A DNA stretch of 64,000 nt from an uncultured Bacteroidales bacterium. Its GTDB lineage: Bacteria; Bacteroidota; Bacteroidia; Bacteroidales; Paludibacteraceae. How positions within the stretch are numbered: position 1 is the first letter of the stretch; every line of letters begins with the position of its first letter. The stretch is taken from positions 62,001 through 126,000 of the forward strand of contig ONEZ01000001.1 in the NCBI GenBank assembly GCA_900316995.1, in the 5' to 3' direction. The notes beneath the pieces are model-generated. The model saw only the letters and a list, made by a program, of their open reading frames with translations, made no database searches and was not told where the DNA came from. The position numbers were made by a program, and so were the translations under genes. Of this stretch, positions 54,860 through 62,897 are shown one piece after another.

Positions 54860-55801
54860 TCAAACAGATGCCAAGCGTGAGAGGCGTGATGTAATCAGGT
54901 CTTTGTACATCACCTTAAAATCATCGTTTAGGAAAGAATTATCTATTAGTTCATTCCACTTAGGGAGAGCCTTATTTAGACCATCTACCAAACGCCGTAC
55001 AACGTTTTCCTCAATACCCATTGTTTTAGCAGCTCTCAAAAAATCATCCAGGCGTAGCTTACTCTTGCGGCTGTTTATAGGAAGTGCCATTTCTTCTTTG
55101 TCGCCGGGATTGGCAATAGATACGTTTAGTAAATCGTATGCCGGGGTTAGCTGATAATTACTATTGGGACGGTAAAGAGAAAAATTCTTCTGATGCATAT
55201 CATTGTTTCCTGTAACAAAACAGAAAAGCAGCACCTGCATATAGTTTGTAAGGTCAAGTTTTGGAGTCCCACTATATTGGACTATTGTTTTTGCTATCTG
55301 TTCGTATGAGCCTTTATACTTGTACTCCGTAGGATGTAGCGTGAGTTGGCACAAATCCTCCATATCAACCTTTTCGCCATCTTTTGTACGGTCAATTCGT
55401 TTGGTAATATAACCTAACCTTCCGTCTGCCAAACGGATAAGGCTGTGAGGTACAACACTTATCCTTGCCACTTCCGCCAGATGCATAGTCAAATCCTCGT
55501 TTTCTGGCAGCTGCGGATACTCATCTGTCTGAGGCTTGAATATATAGTCACCCCAGAGTCCGACTATTGTCAAACGGCTACTACCTTTATGCTTAGTCAA
55601 GTTGAGAGACAATTTAGGTTGGACACCTGTAAGAGATGTTTGAGACTTAATAACCTGCGCCGCCAACTGGTCAAGTTCATCGTGTTTGTATTCCAGCAAA
55701 GGTGCATTTCTTGAACCAAACATTTTTAAAGCACAACGTGGATGAAAGTCTTTCTGACCTTCTTCTAACTCTTTATAACAGTACAGACATCTACACATCA
55801 C
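54860..55801 (-). CDS. hipT: HipT-like serine/threonine kinase toxin (HipA C-terminal domain)
   Basis: 313 residues: a HipA-type kinase without the N-terminal subdomain, which is encoded separately just upstream. Kinase features are the glycine-loop region SLTGVQPKLSL (about 56-66), the ATP lysine in YIFKP (Lys89), the catalytic NDMHQKN (Asp201, Asn206) and the metal-binding YDLL (Asp223). HipT of E. coli O127 phosphorylates tryptophanyl-tRNA synthetase; the target here is unknown. Unusually, the N-terminus has a compact CxxC...HxxC cluster (CLYCYKE, FHPRC, residues 5-23), a likely zinc knuckle. It overlaps hipS by 4 bp. Confidence 0.85.
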   Translation of the reverse strand: MMCRCLYCYKELEEGQKDFHPRCALKMFGSRNAPLLEYKHDELDQLAAQVIKSQTSLTGVQPKLSLNLTKHKGSSRLTIVGLWGDYIFKPQTDEYPQLPENEDLTMHLAEVARISVVPHSLIRLADGRLGYITKRIDRTKDGEKVDMEDLCQLTLHPTEYKYKGSYEQIAKTIVQYSGTPKLDLTNYMQVLLFCFVTGNNDMHQKNFSLYRPNSNYQLTPAYDLLNVSIANPGDKEEMALPINSRKSKLRLDDFLRAAKTMGIEENVVRRLVDGLNKALPKWNELIDNSFLNDDFKVMYKDLITSRLSRLASV

Positions 55802-56133
55802 AATTCCTCCCCTAAATTATGTTTGGGTATCACACTAACAGAACCTATACACTCCTTACAGCAAAGTAGAAGCAGCGACATACGATCAAGGACACTGATA
55901 TCTGTATTACGGATAGCCACATCAAGCAGCCAGCCTTCTGGTATCAGGCCGTCAAAAAAAGGGAACAAAACAGGGCTTACAAAAGCCTCTGTCTGCAACG
56001 GGAGTGTCAGGCTTATAGGGTGGGCATCATTACGTTTTAAATACTCCTTATCATAGCAGAAACGATACTCACCACCATCCTCCGTAAGGACGCCTGCAAA
56101 AACATCCTTTCTGTATATATCAGCTTGTCTCAT
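55798..56133 (-). CDS. hipS: HipS-like protein (HipA N-terminal subdomain)
   Basis: 111 residues corresponding to the HipA N-subdomain 1, including the conserved FPFFDGLIPEGWLLD (about 57-71). In HipBST systems this separate polypeptide neutralises the HipT kinase directly. Gene order hipB-hipS-hipT with 4-bp ATGA overlaps at both ends supports that reading. A simple split of an ordinary HipA is the alternative; the complete start and stop context argues against recent damage. Confidence 0.8.
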   Translation of the reverse strand: MRQADIYRKDVFAGVLTEDGGEYRFCYDKEYLKRNDAHPISLTLPLQTEAFVSPVLFPFFDGLIPEGWLLDVAIRNTDISVLDRMSLLLLCCKECIGSVSVIPKHNLGEEL

Positions 56134-56333
56134 AACCTTTTAGTGGCAGTAAGCTCATAATTAAACATATCAAGTAACTGGTTCACCTTGTCCATCCTGA
56201 GTGAAGCCTTTCCTTGCTCCAGACTACGAACAAAGCACAACCCCACTCCAGACTTCATGGCAAGCTCTTCTTGCGTAAGACCATATTCCCTACGCAAAGC
56301 CTTAACTGTAGCTGATAAATTCGTTTTTGACAT
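56130..56333 (-). CDS. hipB: HipB-like helix-turn-helix antitoxin/repressor
   Basis: A 67-residue Xre-family DNA-binding protein. The five-helix HTH (ATVKALRREYGLTQEELAMKSGVGLCFVRSLEQGKASLRMDKVNQLLDMF, about 8-58) is complete. It likely represses its own operon through the paired inverted sites at 56341-56354 and 56423-56436. It is the first gene of hipB-hipS-hipT. Confidence 0.88.
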   Translation of the reverse strand: MSKTNLSATVKALRREYGLTQEELAMKSGVGLCFVRSLEQGKASLRMDKVNQLLDMFNYELTATKRL

Positions 56334-56340
56334 AAAACTA

Positions 56341-56436
56341 TATTATTTCGCATACAAAAATACAACAAATTTGGTATTTTATATCATTTATAATATAAAA
56401 TTCACAAAAATACAATATTTTATATGCGATATAATA
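56341..56436 (-). promoter_or_regulatory. hipBST promoter with paired inverted operator sites
   Basis: TATTATTTCGCATA (56341-56354) is the reverse complement, with one mismatch in 14, of TATGCGATATAATA (56423-56436). The -7 element TATTTTTG (minus strand, 56362-56355) abuts the proximal site; a second TATTTTTG (minus strand, 56411-56404) lies near the distal one. The layout suits HipB binding two sites and looping. Confidence 0.65.
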
Positions 56437-56444
56437 TACTCTCT

Positions 56445-56470
56445 GCCACAGCTGCGGTTTGCGGTGGCGG
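56445..56470 (-). terminator. Hairpin after the ThrE gene, second copy of the 26-bp repeat
   Basis: GCCACAGCTGCGGTTTGCGGTGGCGG differs by one base from 54823-54848. On the minus strand it starts 2 nt after the thrE stop and forms a stem, but here no T run follows. Together the two copies bracket the hipBST module. Confidence 0.6.
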
Positions 56471-56471
56471 A

Positions 56472-57752
56472 TTATTTACTGATAAGCTTGCGGAAAAAGA
56501 TATTTGGGATGGCAACGCCAAGCGATATGCTGAGTATTATGAGTGTGGATTGGACAGCATTGTAGGCTGCAACCGTAACTTCACCCACCACGCCGTGCAG
56601 GGTGAACATTCCAAAAATTGCTCTATACATAAGCACTCCTGGTACCATAGGAATAACGCTTGGAACGCTGAGGCACTGATGCGGTGTCTTCAGCCTGCGT
56701 ACCGCAAGACAGAATATCATACTCACAAGTGCGGAACCTGCAAAAGAGCCTATCATAGGACCAAGGTCAAGACCCATATTACCACTGCTTGCCCCAAGAC
56801 TCACAATATTACGGGTACATATAGCAACTACACCACCAAGTGCAATAATCCAGAGCAGATAACGCGGCACATTGAATATCATGGAGAACCCCACCGCCGA
56901 TACAGCCGCAGCAGCCATATATGCCCAATATCTGTGATGCGGAACTATTGACAACCCGTAAACAAACTCATCAATAGCACAAATCTGAATGGACAAGCCA
57001 ATGCCAAACGCCATAGCCATTAGAATAAGAAAAGACCTCATGGCACGTGTCATACCCACTTGTGTATAACCCGCCAGCATATCACTCACAAAATTCATAA
57101 TATGCACACCAGGCACAATAAAGAGCGCACATGCCATTAGAGCGTGTGACGGTGTTTCAGATTTGAGCAACGGGAATAGAGAGTAAGCGTCAACAAGGCT
57201 AAAAAGCCATGCCACCAAAGTAGCCACGAATGTAGATACGCCCACGTTGAGATAGTCATTGAATTTATGTTTTGTAAGATATGACTTCAGAAACAAACCC
57301 ACCATAGCACTAATTGAAGCGTACACAAAAGCGGTAGCATCGCCGCCAAACTGGACACAAAAACCACCGCAGGCAAGCCCTCCGCCTACCGCCACCTGCC
57401 ACTCTTTATAGTTACGTTTACTACGATACGCATCATTCAGTTCACGTTCGTAATCATTTACCGTAAGTCCCCCTTCAGAAGCTTTGCGGGTAAGGTTGCT
57501 AATGTCTTTAATCACCTCAAGGTTGACACCATGCTTGTTAACTCTCTTGAACTTAGTGATAGTCTCCCCATCATGCACCACTGATACCATAACCATATTA
57601 TAAACCACATACAAATCAAGCGAATCTGACGGCAGCAGCAGGAACTCTGACAGTCTGTTCAGGTTTCTTGTTGTACGGCTTGTATCAGCCCCACACTCCA
57701 TAAGTATAAGGCCTGTGCGCAACAAAACGTTAATTTTCTTATTTATATCCAT
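56472..57752 (-). CDS. thrE: Threonine/serine exporter family protein
   Basis: A 426-residue inner-membrane protein of the ThrE family with both halves fused: an N-terminal cytosolic plus five-helix part (about 1-260; LMECGADTSRTTRNLNR and MVMVSVVHDGETITKFKRV are typical) and a C-terminal five-helix part (about 275-420). Corynebacterium ThrE exports threonine and serine by proton antiport; substrates here are inferred. The promoter TTG-N20-TAACTTTG lies just upstream, divergent from the CAP gene. Confidence 0.85.
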   Translation of the reverse strand: MDINKKINVLLRTGLILMECGADTSRTTRNLNRLSEFLLLPSDSLDLYVVYNMVMVSVVHDGETITKFKRVNKHGVNLEVIKDISNLTRKASEGGLTVNDYERELNDAYRSKRNYKEWQVAVGGGLACGGFCVQFGGDATAFVYASISAMVGLFLKSYLTKHKFNDYLNVGVSTFVATLVAWLFSLVDAYSLFPLLKSETPSHALMACALFIVPGVHIMNFVSDMLAGYTQVGMTRAMRSFLILMAMAFGIGLSIQICAIDEFVYGLSIVPHHRYWAYMAAAAVSAVGFSMIFNVPRYLLWIIALGGVVAICTRNIVSLGASSGNMGLDLGPMIGSFAGSALVSMIFCLAVRRLKTPHQCLSVPSVIPMVPGVLMYRAIFGMFTLHGVVGEVTVAAYNAVQSTLIILSISLGVAIPNIFFRKLISK

Positions 57753-57759
57753 AACGCTG

Positions 57760-57790
57760 CAAAGTTACACTATATACCAGCTTTCTGCAA
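57760..57790 (-). promoter_or_regulatory. Promoter of the ThrE gene
   Basis: On the minus strand, TTG (57790-57788), 20-nt spacer, TAACTTTG (57767-57760), only about 8 nt before the ATG, so the leader is very short. Confidence 0.55.
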
Positions 57791-57853
57791 AACAAAACCA
57801 TTCAATATCCTATAATTTTATTTGCATAATGCCAAACAACTCAAAACTTTCAT

Positions 57854-57861
57854 TATCTTTG
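57854..57861 (+). promoter_or_regulatory. -7 element for the CAP-domain gene
   Basis: TATCTTTG lies about 20 nt before ATG 57881. No -33 box at normal spacing is seen. Confidence 0.45.
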
Positions 57862-57880
57862 CACTTTGATTTGAAAGCTT

Positions 57881-58438
57881 ATGCGTAAAACTGTTATATC
57901 ACTTATTTTAGTGTGTTTAGGCGTTGTGTGCTACGCTCAGCAGAGCACACTGCTGAACGAGGATGCTTTTCTTGATAACCTTAACTCCCTTCGCACAGAC
58001 GGATGTATGTGCGGAATGGAGGATATTAACGGCATGTTGCCGCTACGCTGGGACAAGCGCCTGGCGGAGATTGCACTTGAATATGCTGAAAGCCTTAGGA
58101 GCAGCAACTCCAGTGATGATGACGCATACCTTTTCATAAGCCACATAGGCGCAGACGGCAGCACACTTACCACACGTCTTGACAGTGCCGGCTACGAGTA
58201 CAGAGATGCAAAAGAGAACATTGCCTACATCAAGGGCAATGAAGACATGGTTATAGACTACTGGCTTAACAACCCCACTGCCTGCAAAACCATTATGGAT
58301 AGAAAAATGACCTCAGTAGGAGTGGCCAGATCAGACAACTTTTGGGTTATGATAGTGGCACAGCCAAAAATTACATTAAAGAGACTTAGAGACGCAAAAA
58401 AGAGTGAGCAGCCAGACACAGACTCCCCAACTCCCTAA
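57881..58438 (+). CDS. Exported CAP (SCP/PR1)-domain protein
   Basis: 185 residues: a signal peptide (RKTVISLILVCLGVVCYAQQ, cleavage near residue 20) and a CAP domain (about 28-160) with LRWDKRLAEIALEYAESL, FISHIGADGSTLTTRL, ENIAY and a C-terminal VGVARSDNFWVMIVAQP. The family's His/Glu pair is represented by the His in SHIG and Glu in KENIAY. Bacterial CAP proteins are of mostly unknown function. The last codons (DSPTP) and the stop are encoded inside an 8-bp repeat array. Confidence 0.82.
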   Translation: MRKTVISLILVCLGVVCYAQQSTLLNEDAFLDNLNSLRTDGCMCGMEDINGMLPLRWDKRLAEIALEYAESLRSSNSSDDDAYLFISHIGADGSTLTTRLDSAGYEYRDAKENIAYIKGNEDMVIDYWLNNPTACKTIMDRKMTSVGVARSDNFWVMIVAQPKITLKRLRDAKKSEQPDTDSPTP

Positions 58439-58493
58439 CACCTAAACTCCTTAACTCCTAAACTCCTAAACTCCTTAACTCCTAAACTAAAAA
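58422..58493 (+). repeat. 8-bp tandem array, CAP-pgk gap
   Basis: About nine in-phase octamers of unit ACTCCTAA (variants ACTCCTTA, ACTCCCTA, ACACCTAA). The unit differs from the 7-bp arrays but the placement is the same: starting inside the upstream gene's final codons and filling the gap to pgk. Confidence 0.9.
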
Positions 58494-58518
58494 CTCTTAA
58501 TCAATAAAACTTACAACA

Positions 58519-59775
58519 ATGATGACAATTGACAAATTTAACTTTGCCGGCAAGAAGGCAATTGTGAGAGTGGACTTCAACGTGCCACTTGATGAGAACG
58601 GAAAGATTACTGATGACACACGTATCCGTGGCGCCCTGCCTACACTTAAGAAAATTTTGGCAGACGGCGGTGCGCTCATTATCATGTCACACATGGGCAA
58701 GCCAAAAGGCAAGGTAAACGCAAAATACTCACTTAGCCAAGTAGTTGACGCTGTTTCTGAGAAACTTGGCGTGAAGGTTCAGTTTGCTCCAGACTGCGCC
58801 AAGGCATCTGATGCAGCTGCAGCTCTCAAGCCAGGCGAAGTTCTTCTTCTTGAGAACCTCCGTTTCTACGGTGAGGAGGAAGGCAAGCCAGTTGGCATTG
58901 ACAAAGAGGATCCAGCTTACGAGGCAGCTAAGAAAGAGATGAAGGGCAAACAGAAAGAGTTTGCAAAGACTCTTGCATCATACGCAGACTGCTATGTAAA
59001 TGACGCATTTGGTACAGCACACCGCAAACACGCTTCCACAGCTGTTATTGCTGACTACTTTGACGCTGACAACAAGATGCTCGGCTACCTGATGGAGAAA
59101 GAGGTTAACGCTATTGACAACGTACTTAAGAACGCCAAGCACCCATTCACAGCTATCATCGGTGGTTCTAAGGTAAGCTCTAAGCTTGCTGTTATCAAGA
59201 ACCTGCTTGACAAGGTTGATAACCTTATCATTGGTGGTGGTATGGGCTTCACATTCATTAAGGCTCAGGGCGGTAAGATTGGTGATTCTCTTCATGAGGA
59301 TGATCTTATGCCAGAGGCACTTAATGTTATTGCAGCCGCTAAGGAGAAGGGTGTAAACCTCAGCCTCTCTGTTGCTACTGTAGCTGGAGACAAGTTTGCC
59401 AATGACGCCAACCGCCAGACTGTTGACATCTACAACATTCCTGACGGATGGGAAGGCATGGACGCTTCTGATGAGTCACTTGCAAACTGGAAAGAGATTA
59501 TCATGAAGTCTAAGACTATTCTTTGGAACGGTCCTGTAGGCGTATTTGAGTTTGAGAACTTTGCTCACGGAACTGGTGAGATAGCTAAGTACGTAGCAGA
59601 GGCTACCCAGAAGAACGGTGCTTACTCACTTGTAGGTGGTGGTGACTCTGTTGCTGCTGTTAACAAGTTCGGCCTTGCTGACAAGGTTTCTTACGTATCT
59701 ACCGGTGGTGGTGCAATGCTTGAGGCTATTGAGGGCAAGACTCTCCCAGGTGTAGCAGCCATCAAGGGTGAATAA
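58519..59775 (+). CDS. pgk: Phosphoglycerate kinase
   Basis: A glycolytic enzyme that makes ATP from 1,3-bisphosphoglycerate. 418 residues with the substrate-binding [15 protein letters not shown] (about 17-31), the SHMGKPKGK segment, [14 protein letters not shown] (about 163-176) and the ATP-site GGGDSVAAV (about 373-381). The second ATG, three bases on, is an equally good start. Codon use is notably biased toward GCT, GGT and AAG versus its neighbours, as expected for a highly expressed gene. Confidence 0.97.
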   Translation: MMTIDKFNFAGKKAIVRVDFNVPLDENGKITDDTRIRGALPTLKKILADGGALIIMSHMGKPKGKVNAKYSLSQVVDAVSEKLGVKVQFAPDCAKASDAAAALKPGEVLLLENLRFYGEEEGKPVGIDKEDPAYEAAKKEMKGKQKEFAKTLASYADCYVNDAFGTAHRKHASTAVIADYFDADNKMLGYLMEKEVNAIDNVLKNAKHPFTAIIGGSKVSSKLAVIKNLLDKVDNLIIGGGMGFTFIKAQGGKIGDSLHEDDLMPEALNVIAAAKEKGVNLSLSVATVAGDKFANDANRQTVDIYNIPDGWEGMDASDESLANWKEIIMKSKTILWNGPVGVFEFENFAHGTGEIAKYVAEATQKNGAYSLVGGGDSVAAVNKFGLADKVSYVSTGGGAMLEAIEGKTLPGVAAIKGE

Positions 59776-59798
59776 ATTACAGTTTCCCTCTCTAAATA

Positions 59799-59837
59799 AA
59801 ATCCCCGATGCTCAGTCTTGAACATCGGGGATTTTTT
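59799..59837. terminator. Bidirectional terminator between pgk and the rubredoxin gene
   Basis: AAATCCCCGATG and CATCGGGGATTT form a perfect 12-bp stem followed by T's on the plus strand and by TTTATTT on the minus strand, serving both convergent genes. Confidence 0.9.
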
Positions 59838-59853
59838 AACTACAGTTATTTAA

Positions 59854-59961
59854 TTACTGCTCAACCCACTTAACCTGCTGTTTGCACTTAGGGCACTTCT
59901 CTGGAGGGTTCTCGCCCTCATAAACATAGCCACAGATTGGGCATTTATACTTCTTTTCCAT
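59854..59961 (-). CDS. 35-residue rubredoxin-like protein
   Basis: The minus-strand frame encodes a complete 35-residue protein with the rubredoxin iron site: CPICGY (Cys7, Cys10) and CPKC (Cys23, Cys26), in the typical [22 protein letters not shown] arrangement. It is shorter than classical rubredoxins (about 52-54), with only 12 residues between the two CxxC pairs, and so resembles the rubredoxin tail of rubrerythrin. It lies 24 bp downstream of rubrerythrin on the same strand, so it likely acts in the same electron-transfer, peroxide-reducing pathway. Confidence 0.85.
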   Translation of the reverse strand: MEKKYKCPICGYVYEGENPPEKCPKCKQQVKWVEQ

Positions 59962-59985
59962 AATTAAGATTTTAGATGGTTAATA

Positions 59986-60525
59986 TTAGTAGTTCTCCGC
60001 ATGGATTTCAAAATAAGCCTGTGGATGTGCGCATACAGGGCATATTTCAGGAGCCTGCGTGCCTACCATTATGTGACCGCAGTTGCGGCACTCCCAAACC
60101 TTAACCTCACACTTTTCAAACACCTTGGCTGTCTCCACATTCTTAAGCAGGGCGCGGTAACGCTCCTCATGTTTCTTTTCTACAGCGGCCACAAGGCGGA
60201 ACTTGGCAGCAAGTTCAGGGAATCCCTCCTCCTCGGCTGTTTTTGCAAATCCCTCATACATATCGGTCCACTCGTAGTTTTCACCATCAGCGGCGGCTGC
60301 AAGATTCTCAGCAGTATTTCCTATGCCGCAGAGTTCCTTAAACCACATCTTAGCGTGTTCCTTCTCATTATCAGCTGTCTTTAGAAACAAGGCTGCAATC
60401 TGTTCAAATCCCTCTTTCTTAGCCTTTGAAGCAAAGTAAGTGTACTTGTTTCTTGCTTGTGACTCGCCAGCAAATGCGGCTTCCAAATTTTTCTCAGTCT
60501 GTGTTCCTGAATACTTTGTTTTCAT
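59986..60525 (-). CDS. rbr: Rubrerythrin
   Basis: A peroxidase of anaerobes and microaerobes. The 179 residues comprise a ferritin-like diiron four-helix domain (about 1-140; [53 protein letters not shown] supply the Glu/His ligands) and a C-terminal rubredoxin domain (CRNCG about 145-149, [12 protein letters not shown] about 161-172). An upstream promoter is visible. It is followed closely by the small rubredoxin-like gene. Confidence 0.96.
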   Translation of the reverse strand: MKTKYSGTQTEKNLEAAFAGESQARNKYTYFASKAKKEGFEQIAALFLKTADNEKEHAKMWFKELCGIGNTAENLAAAADGENYEWTDMYEGFAKTAEEEGFPELAAKFRLVAAVEKKHEERYRALLKNVETAKVFEKCEVKVWECRNCGHIMVGTQAPEICPVCAHPQAYFEIHAENY

Positions 60526-60554
60526 AATTAATAAAATTGAATAAATGAATTATG

Positions 60555-60585
60555 CAAATATATGGGAACAAAACCACATTTACAA
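60555..60585 (-). promoter_or_regulatory. Promoter of the rubrerythrin gene
   Basis: On the minus strand, TTG (60585-60583), 20-nt spacer, TATATTTG (60562-60555), about 30 nt before the ATG. Confidence 0.6.
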
Positions 60586-60620
60586 TAGGCAAAATGTTTA
60601 TTTTTCTTAAAAAAACTCAA

Positions 60621-61610
60621 TTATTGTAATTTTCTGAGCGTAATAACCGTAATCTCCTGTGGCACGCCTATACGCATAGGCAGAGTGCAGCCAAGACCTG
60701 TATTGATGTACAAATACTGGTCACCATCTGCGTACAATCCTTCTACATCCCTGAATGTCCACGATGCAGGAGTCCAGCCAAACAGTTTGAGCTGTGCAGC
60801 GTGAGTATGCCCGCTCAGCGTTAAAGGTATGTCACACTTACCGGCAACTTCTGCACGCCAGTGCGTAGGGTCATGTGAAAGTAGCACACAGAAGCCATTC
60901 GCATCCTTCATTGCGGCCTTTAAGTCACCACGTTTAACGGGGCTGATACCATTGGCGGCACTGCTCTCATTCATAACCCCTACAATAAAGATACTGTCAG
61001 CGCCACGTTTTATCATCATGTTTTCATTATTGAGCAACCGCCAGCCAAGCCCCCTCTGTTCCTCTATCAGCCACTGAACCAAAGAGTCTCGCCTTGATTC
61101 TGTAATAGTTCTGTCATACGGATCAAAGTCATGGTTACCAAGCACACTAACCACCCCGTCCTTAGCCTTTATACTACTAAGTGCTTTAGCAAACGGAGCA
61201 ATCTCGCTTGCGGTGAAAGACACTAAATCTCCTGTGAAGCACACAAGGTCAGCATCGGTGGAGTTAATCTCATCCACTATACGCTGAAGCTTATCCTCAT
61301 GCCCAATGAATGATGCCAGATGGAAATCACTGATATGCACAATCTTGTATCCGTCAAACGAGGCAGGCAGCGTTTCAAAGCCAAGCTCCACAGGCTCCAC
61401 ATCCATCTTCCATCTGCCGTATGTATTCCCGTAATAGTAAAAGCATAATACAAGCACAGCAAGACAAAGCGCACACCAGCCAAAAGGCGCATACTGCACG
61501 TGTCCTCCAAAAAGTTTACAGCATATCCATGCAATAAAATATATGATATGTGGAATAAGAGCCACCAAAAACATCATAACAGAAAGAAGCATTATTGAAA
61601 ACTTTGTCAT
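60621..61610 (-). CDS. Membrane-bound metallophosphoesterase
   Basis: 329 residues: two N-terminal transmembrane helices (about 4-33 and 43-60) and a calcineurin-like phosphoesterase domain facing outward or inward (about 85-325). Metal-binding blocks are complete: ISDFHLASF (Asp-x-His), FTGDLVS, LGNHDFD, LLSHDP and SGHTHAAQL. This architecture is that of the YkuE/YaeI-like family, which includes UDP-diacylglucosamine hydrolase relatives. The true substrate is unknown. Confidence 0.87.
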   Translation of the reverse strand: MTKFSIMLLSVMMFLVALIPHIIYFIAWICCKLFGGHVQYAPFGWCALCLAVLVLCFYYYGNTYGRWKMDVEPVELGFETLPASFDGYKIVHISDFHLASFIGHEDKLQRIVDEINSTDADLVCFTGDLVSFTASEIAPFAKALSSIKAKDGVVSVLGNHDFDPYDRTITESRRDSLVQWLIEEQRGLGWRLLNNENMMIKRGADSIFIVGVMNESSAANGISPVKRGDLKAAMKDANGFCVLLSHDPTHWRAEVAGKCDIPLTLSGHTHAAQLKLFGWTPASWTFRDVEGLYADGDQYLYINTGLGCTLPMRIGVPQEITVITLRKLQ

Positions 61611-61660
61611 ATCAATATTACATATAATGGTTTACGCGGCAAATTTAGATAAAATTTTTC

Positions 61661-61668
61661 TACCTTTG
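61661..61668 (+). promoter_or_regulatory. -7 element for the binding-protein lipoprotein gene
   Basis: TACCTTTG, 37 nt before ATG 61706, with no clear -33 TTTG. Confidence 0.4.
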
Positions 61669-61705
61669 CAACCTATTTGATTAATAAACAAATACAATAC
61701 ATATA

Positions 61706-62884
61706 ATGAACATGAAACAGGCAAAACTGAAAGCATGGCTGCTTATTGCATTAATTGCAGTTTGCGGCACAGTGTGCACAACGTCCTGCTCTTCCTCAAA
61801 TAATGCTCCTAAAGGAAACAACGTATCAGCCATAGCTGACAAAATATGGGACTTTAGCCAAACACACCCTGACGGATTTACAATAGACGCCCGCACCCTG
61901 ACAGAACCCAGTGAAGGCATTGCGGTAAGCTACGCCGCCACCCAGAACAGCCACGCACGTGAACAGCTTGACAAAGTGGTGGAGCACGCATTACAACATG
62001 ACGGATATGTGGGCGGTTGGTATAACAGTGAAAACAATCTCTATTATTTTGACAGTTCAAAACTATTTCCGGAGAACTCACTAAAAGAGGCTCTTCAATT
62101 TGGCAGCGACAATGGTCAGCACAGTTTATTTATCATATCGCTGTACACCGATGTCCCGCTTGACGGCAAGATAGCAGAAATATCAAAACGAGGGACACTG
62201 CTTGTAGGTACCACGGGGGACTACCGACCTCTGACATACTGTGAGCCATCAGGAGATTACTGGGGGTTTGGAATTGACTTGGCAAGTGAAATTGCCAAAA
62301 CAATTGGCGTAAACATTAAGTTTGTAAAAACATCATGGCCCACACTCTCAACCGATGTGATGTCAGACCCGCAACTGTTTGACTTTGCCATTGGTGGCAT
62401 AACAATCACAGAAGACAGGCGCAAGACCATGCAAATGAGTAGCGGATACCTTGCAAACGGCAAAACAATACTTTGCCGCTCCAGTGAGAAAGACAAATAT
62501 AAATCATTGTCAGACATTGACAAACCAGAGGTGCGCGTAATGGTAAACCCAGGAGGATTAAATGAGAAATTTGCAAAACAAAATCTCACAAACGCCACCA
62601 TAATGGTTCATCAGAAGAATGAAGAGATTCCATCACTAATAGCCGAAGGAGCTGCGGATGTCATGATAACGGAGATAACAGAAGCTCCATATTACGTAAC
62701 ATCTGACAGCCGTCTGGCGGCACCACTATTGAACACGCCGTTCACAAACGGAGAGATCGGAGTCTTGATGAGGAACGGCCAGGAAGACTTGCTTCAACTG
62801 GTGAATGCGGTTATAAAGCGAATGAAAGAAGACGGTTCACTGCGTCTGCTCTATGAAAAATACGGGCTCGTATATACATATTAA
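61706..62884 (+). CDS. Lipoprotein: unknown N-terminal domain fused to a PheC-like periplasmic binding-protein domain
   Basis: 392 residues. A signal peptide ends at a likely lipobox cysteine (TTSCSSS, Cys28). An unfamiliar alpha/beta domain follows (about 40-150; GFTIDARTL, GIAVSYAATQNSHAREQLDKV, GYVGGWYNSENNLYYFDSSKLFP). The C-terminal domain (about 160-390) is a type 3 solute-binding fold. It is closest to cyclohexadienyl/arogenate dehydratase PheC: LLVGTTGDYRPLTY, GFGIDLASEIAKTIG, KTSWPTLSTDV, GGITITEDR. PheC makes phenylpyruvate or phenylalanine in the periplasm, but an amino-acid binding role is equally open. The stop lies just before the ABC transporter gene. Confidence 0.72.
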   Translation: MNMKQAKLKAWLLIALIAVCGTVCTTSCSSSNNAPKGNNVSAIADKIWDFSQTHPDGFTIDARTLTEPSEGIAVSYAATQNSHAREQLDKVVEHALQHDGYVGGWYNSENNLYYFDSSKLFPENSLKEALQFGSDNGQHSLFIISLYTDVPLDGKIAEISKRGTLLVGTTGDYRPLTYCEPSGDYWGFGIDLASEIAKTIGVNIKFVKTSWPTLSTDVMSDPQLFDFAIGGITITEDRRKTMQMSSGYLANGKTILCRSSEKDKYKSLSDIDKPEVRVMVNPGGLNEKFAKQNLTNATIMVHQKNEEIPSLIAEGAADVMITEITEAPYYVTSDSRLAAPLLNTPFTNGEIGVLMRNGQEDLLQLVNAVIKRMKEDGSLRLLYEKYGLVYTY

Positions 62885-62897
62885 GAATTTTGTCAAA

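Noticed and set aside
56424-56951. 175-codon plus-strand open frame opposite thrE
   Set aside because: It is antisense to a recognisable transporter; low-complexity Cys/His/Thr translation.
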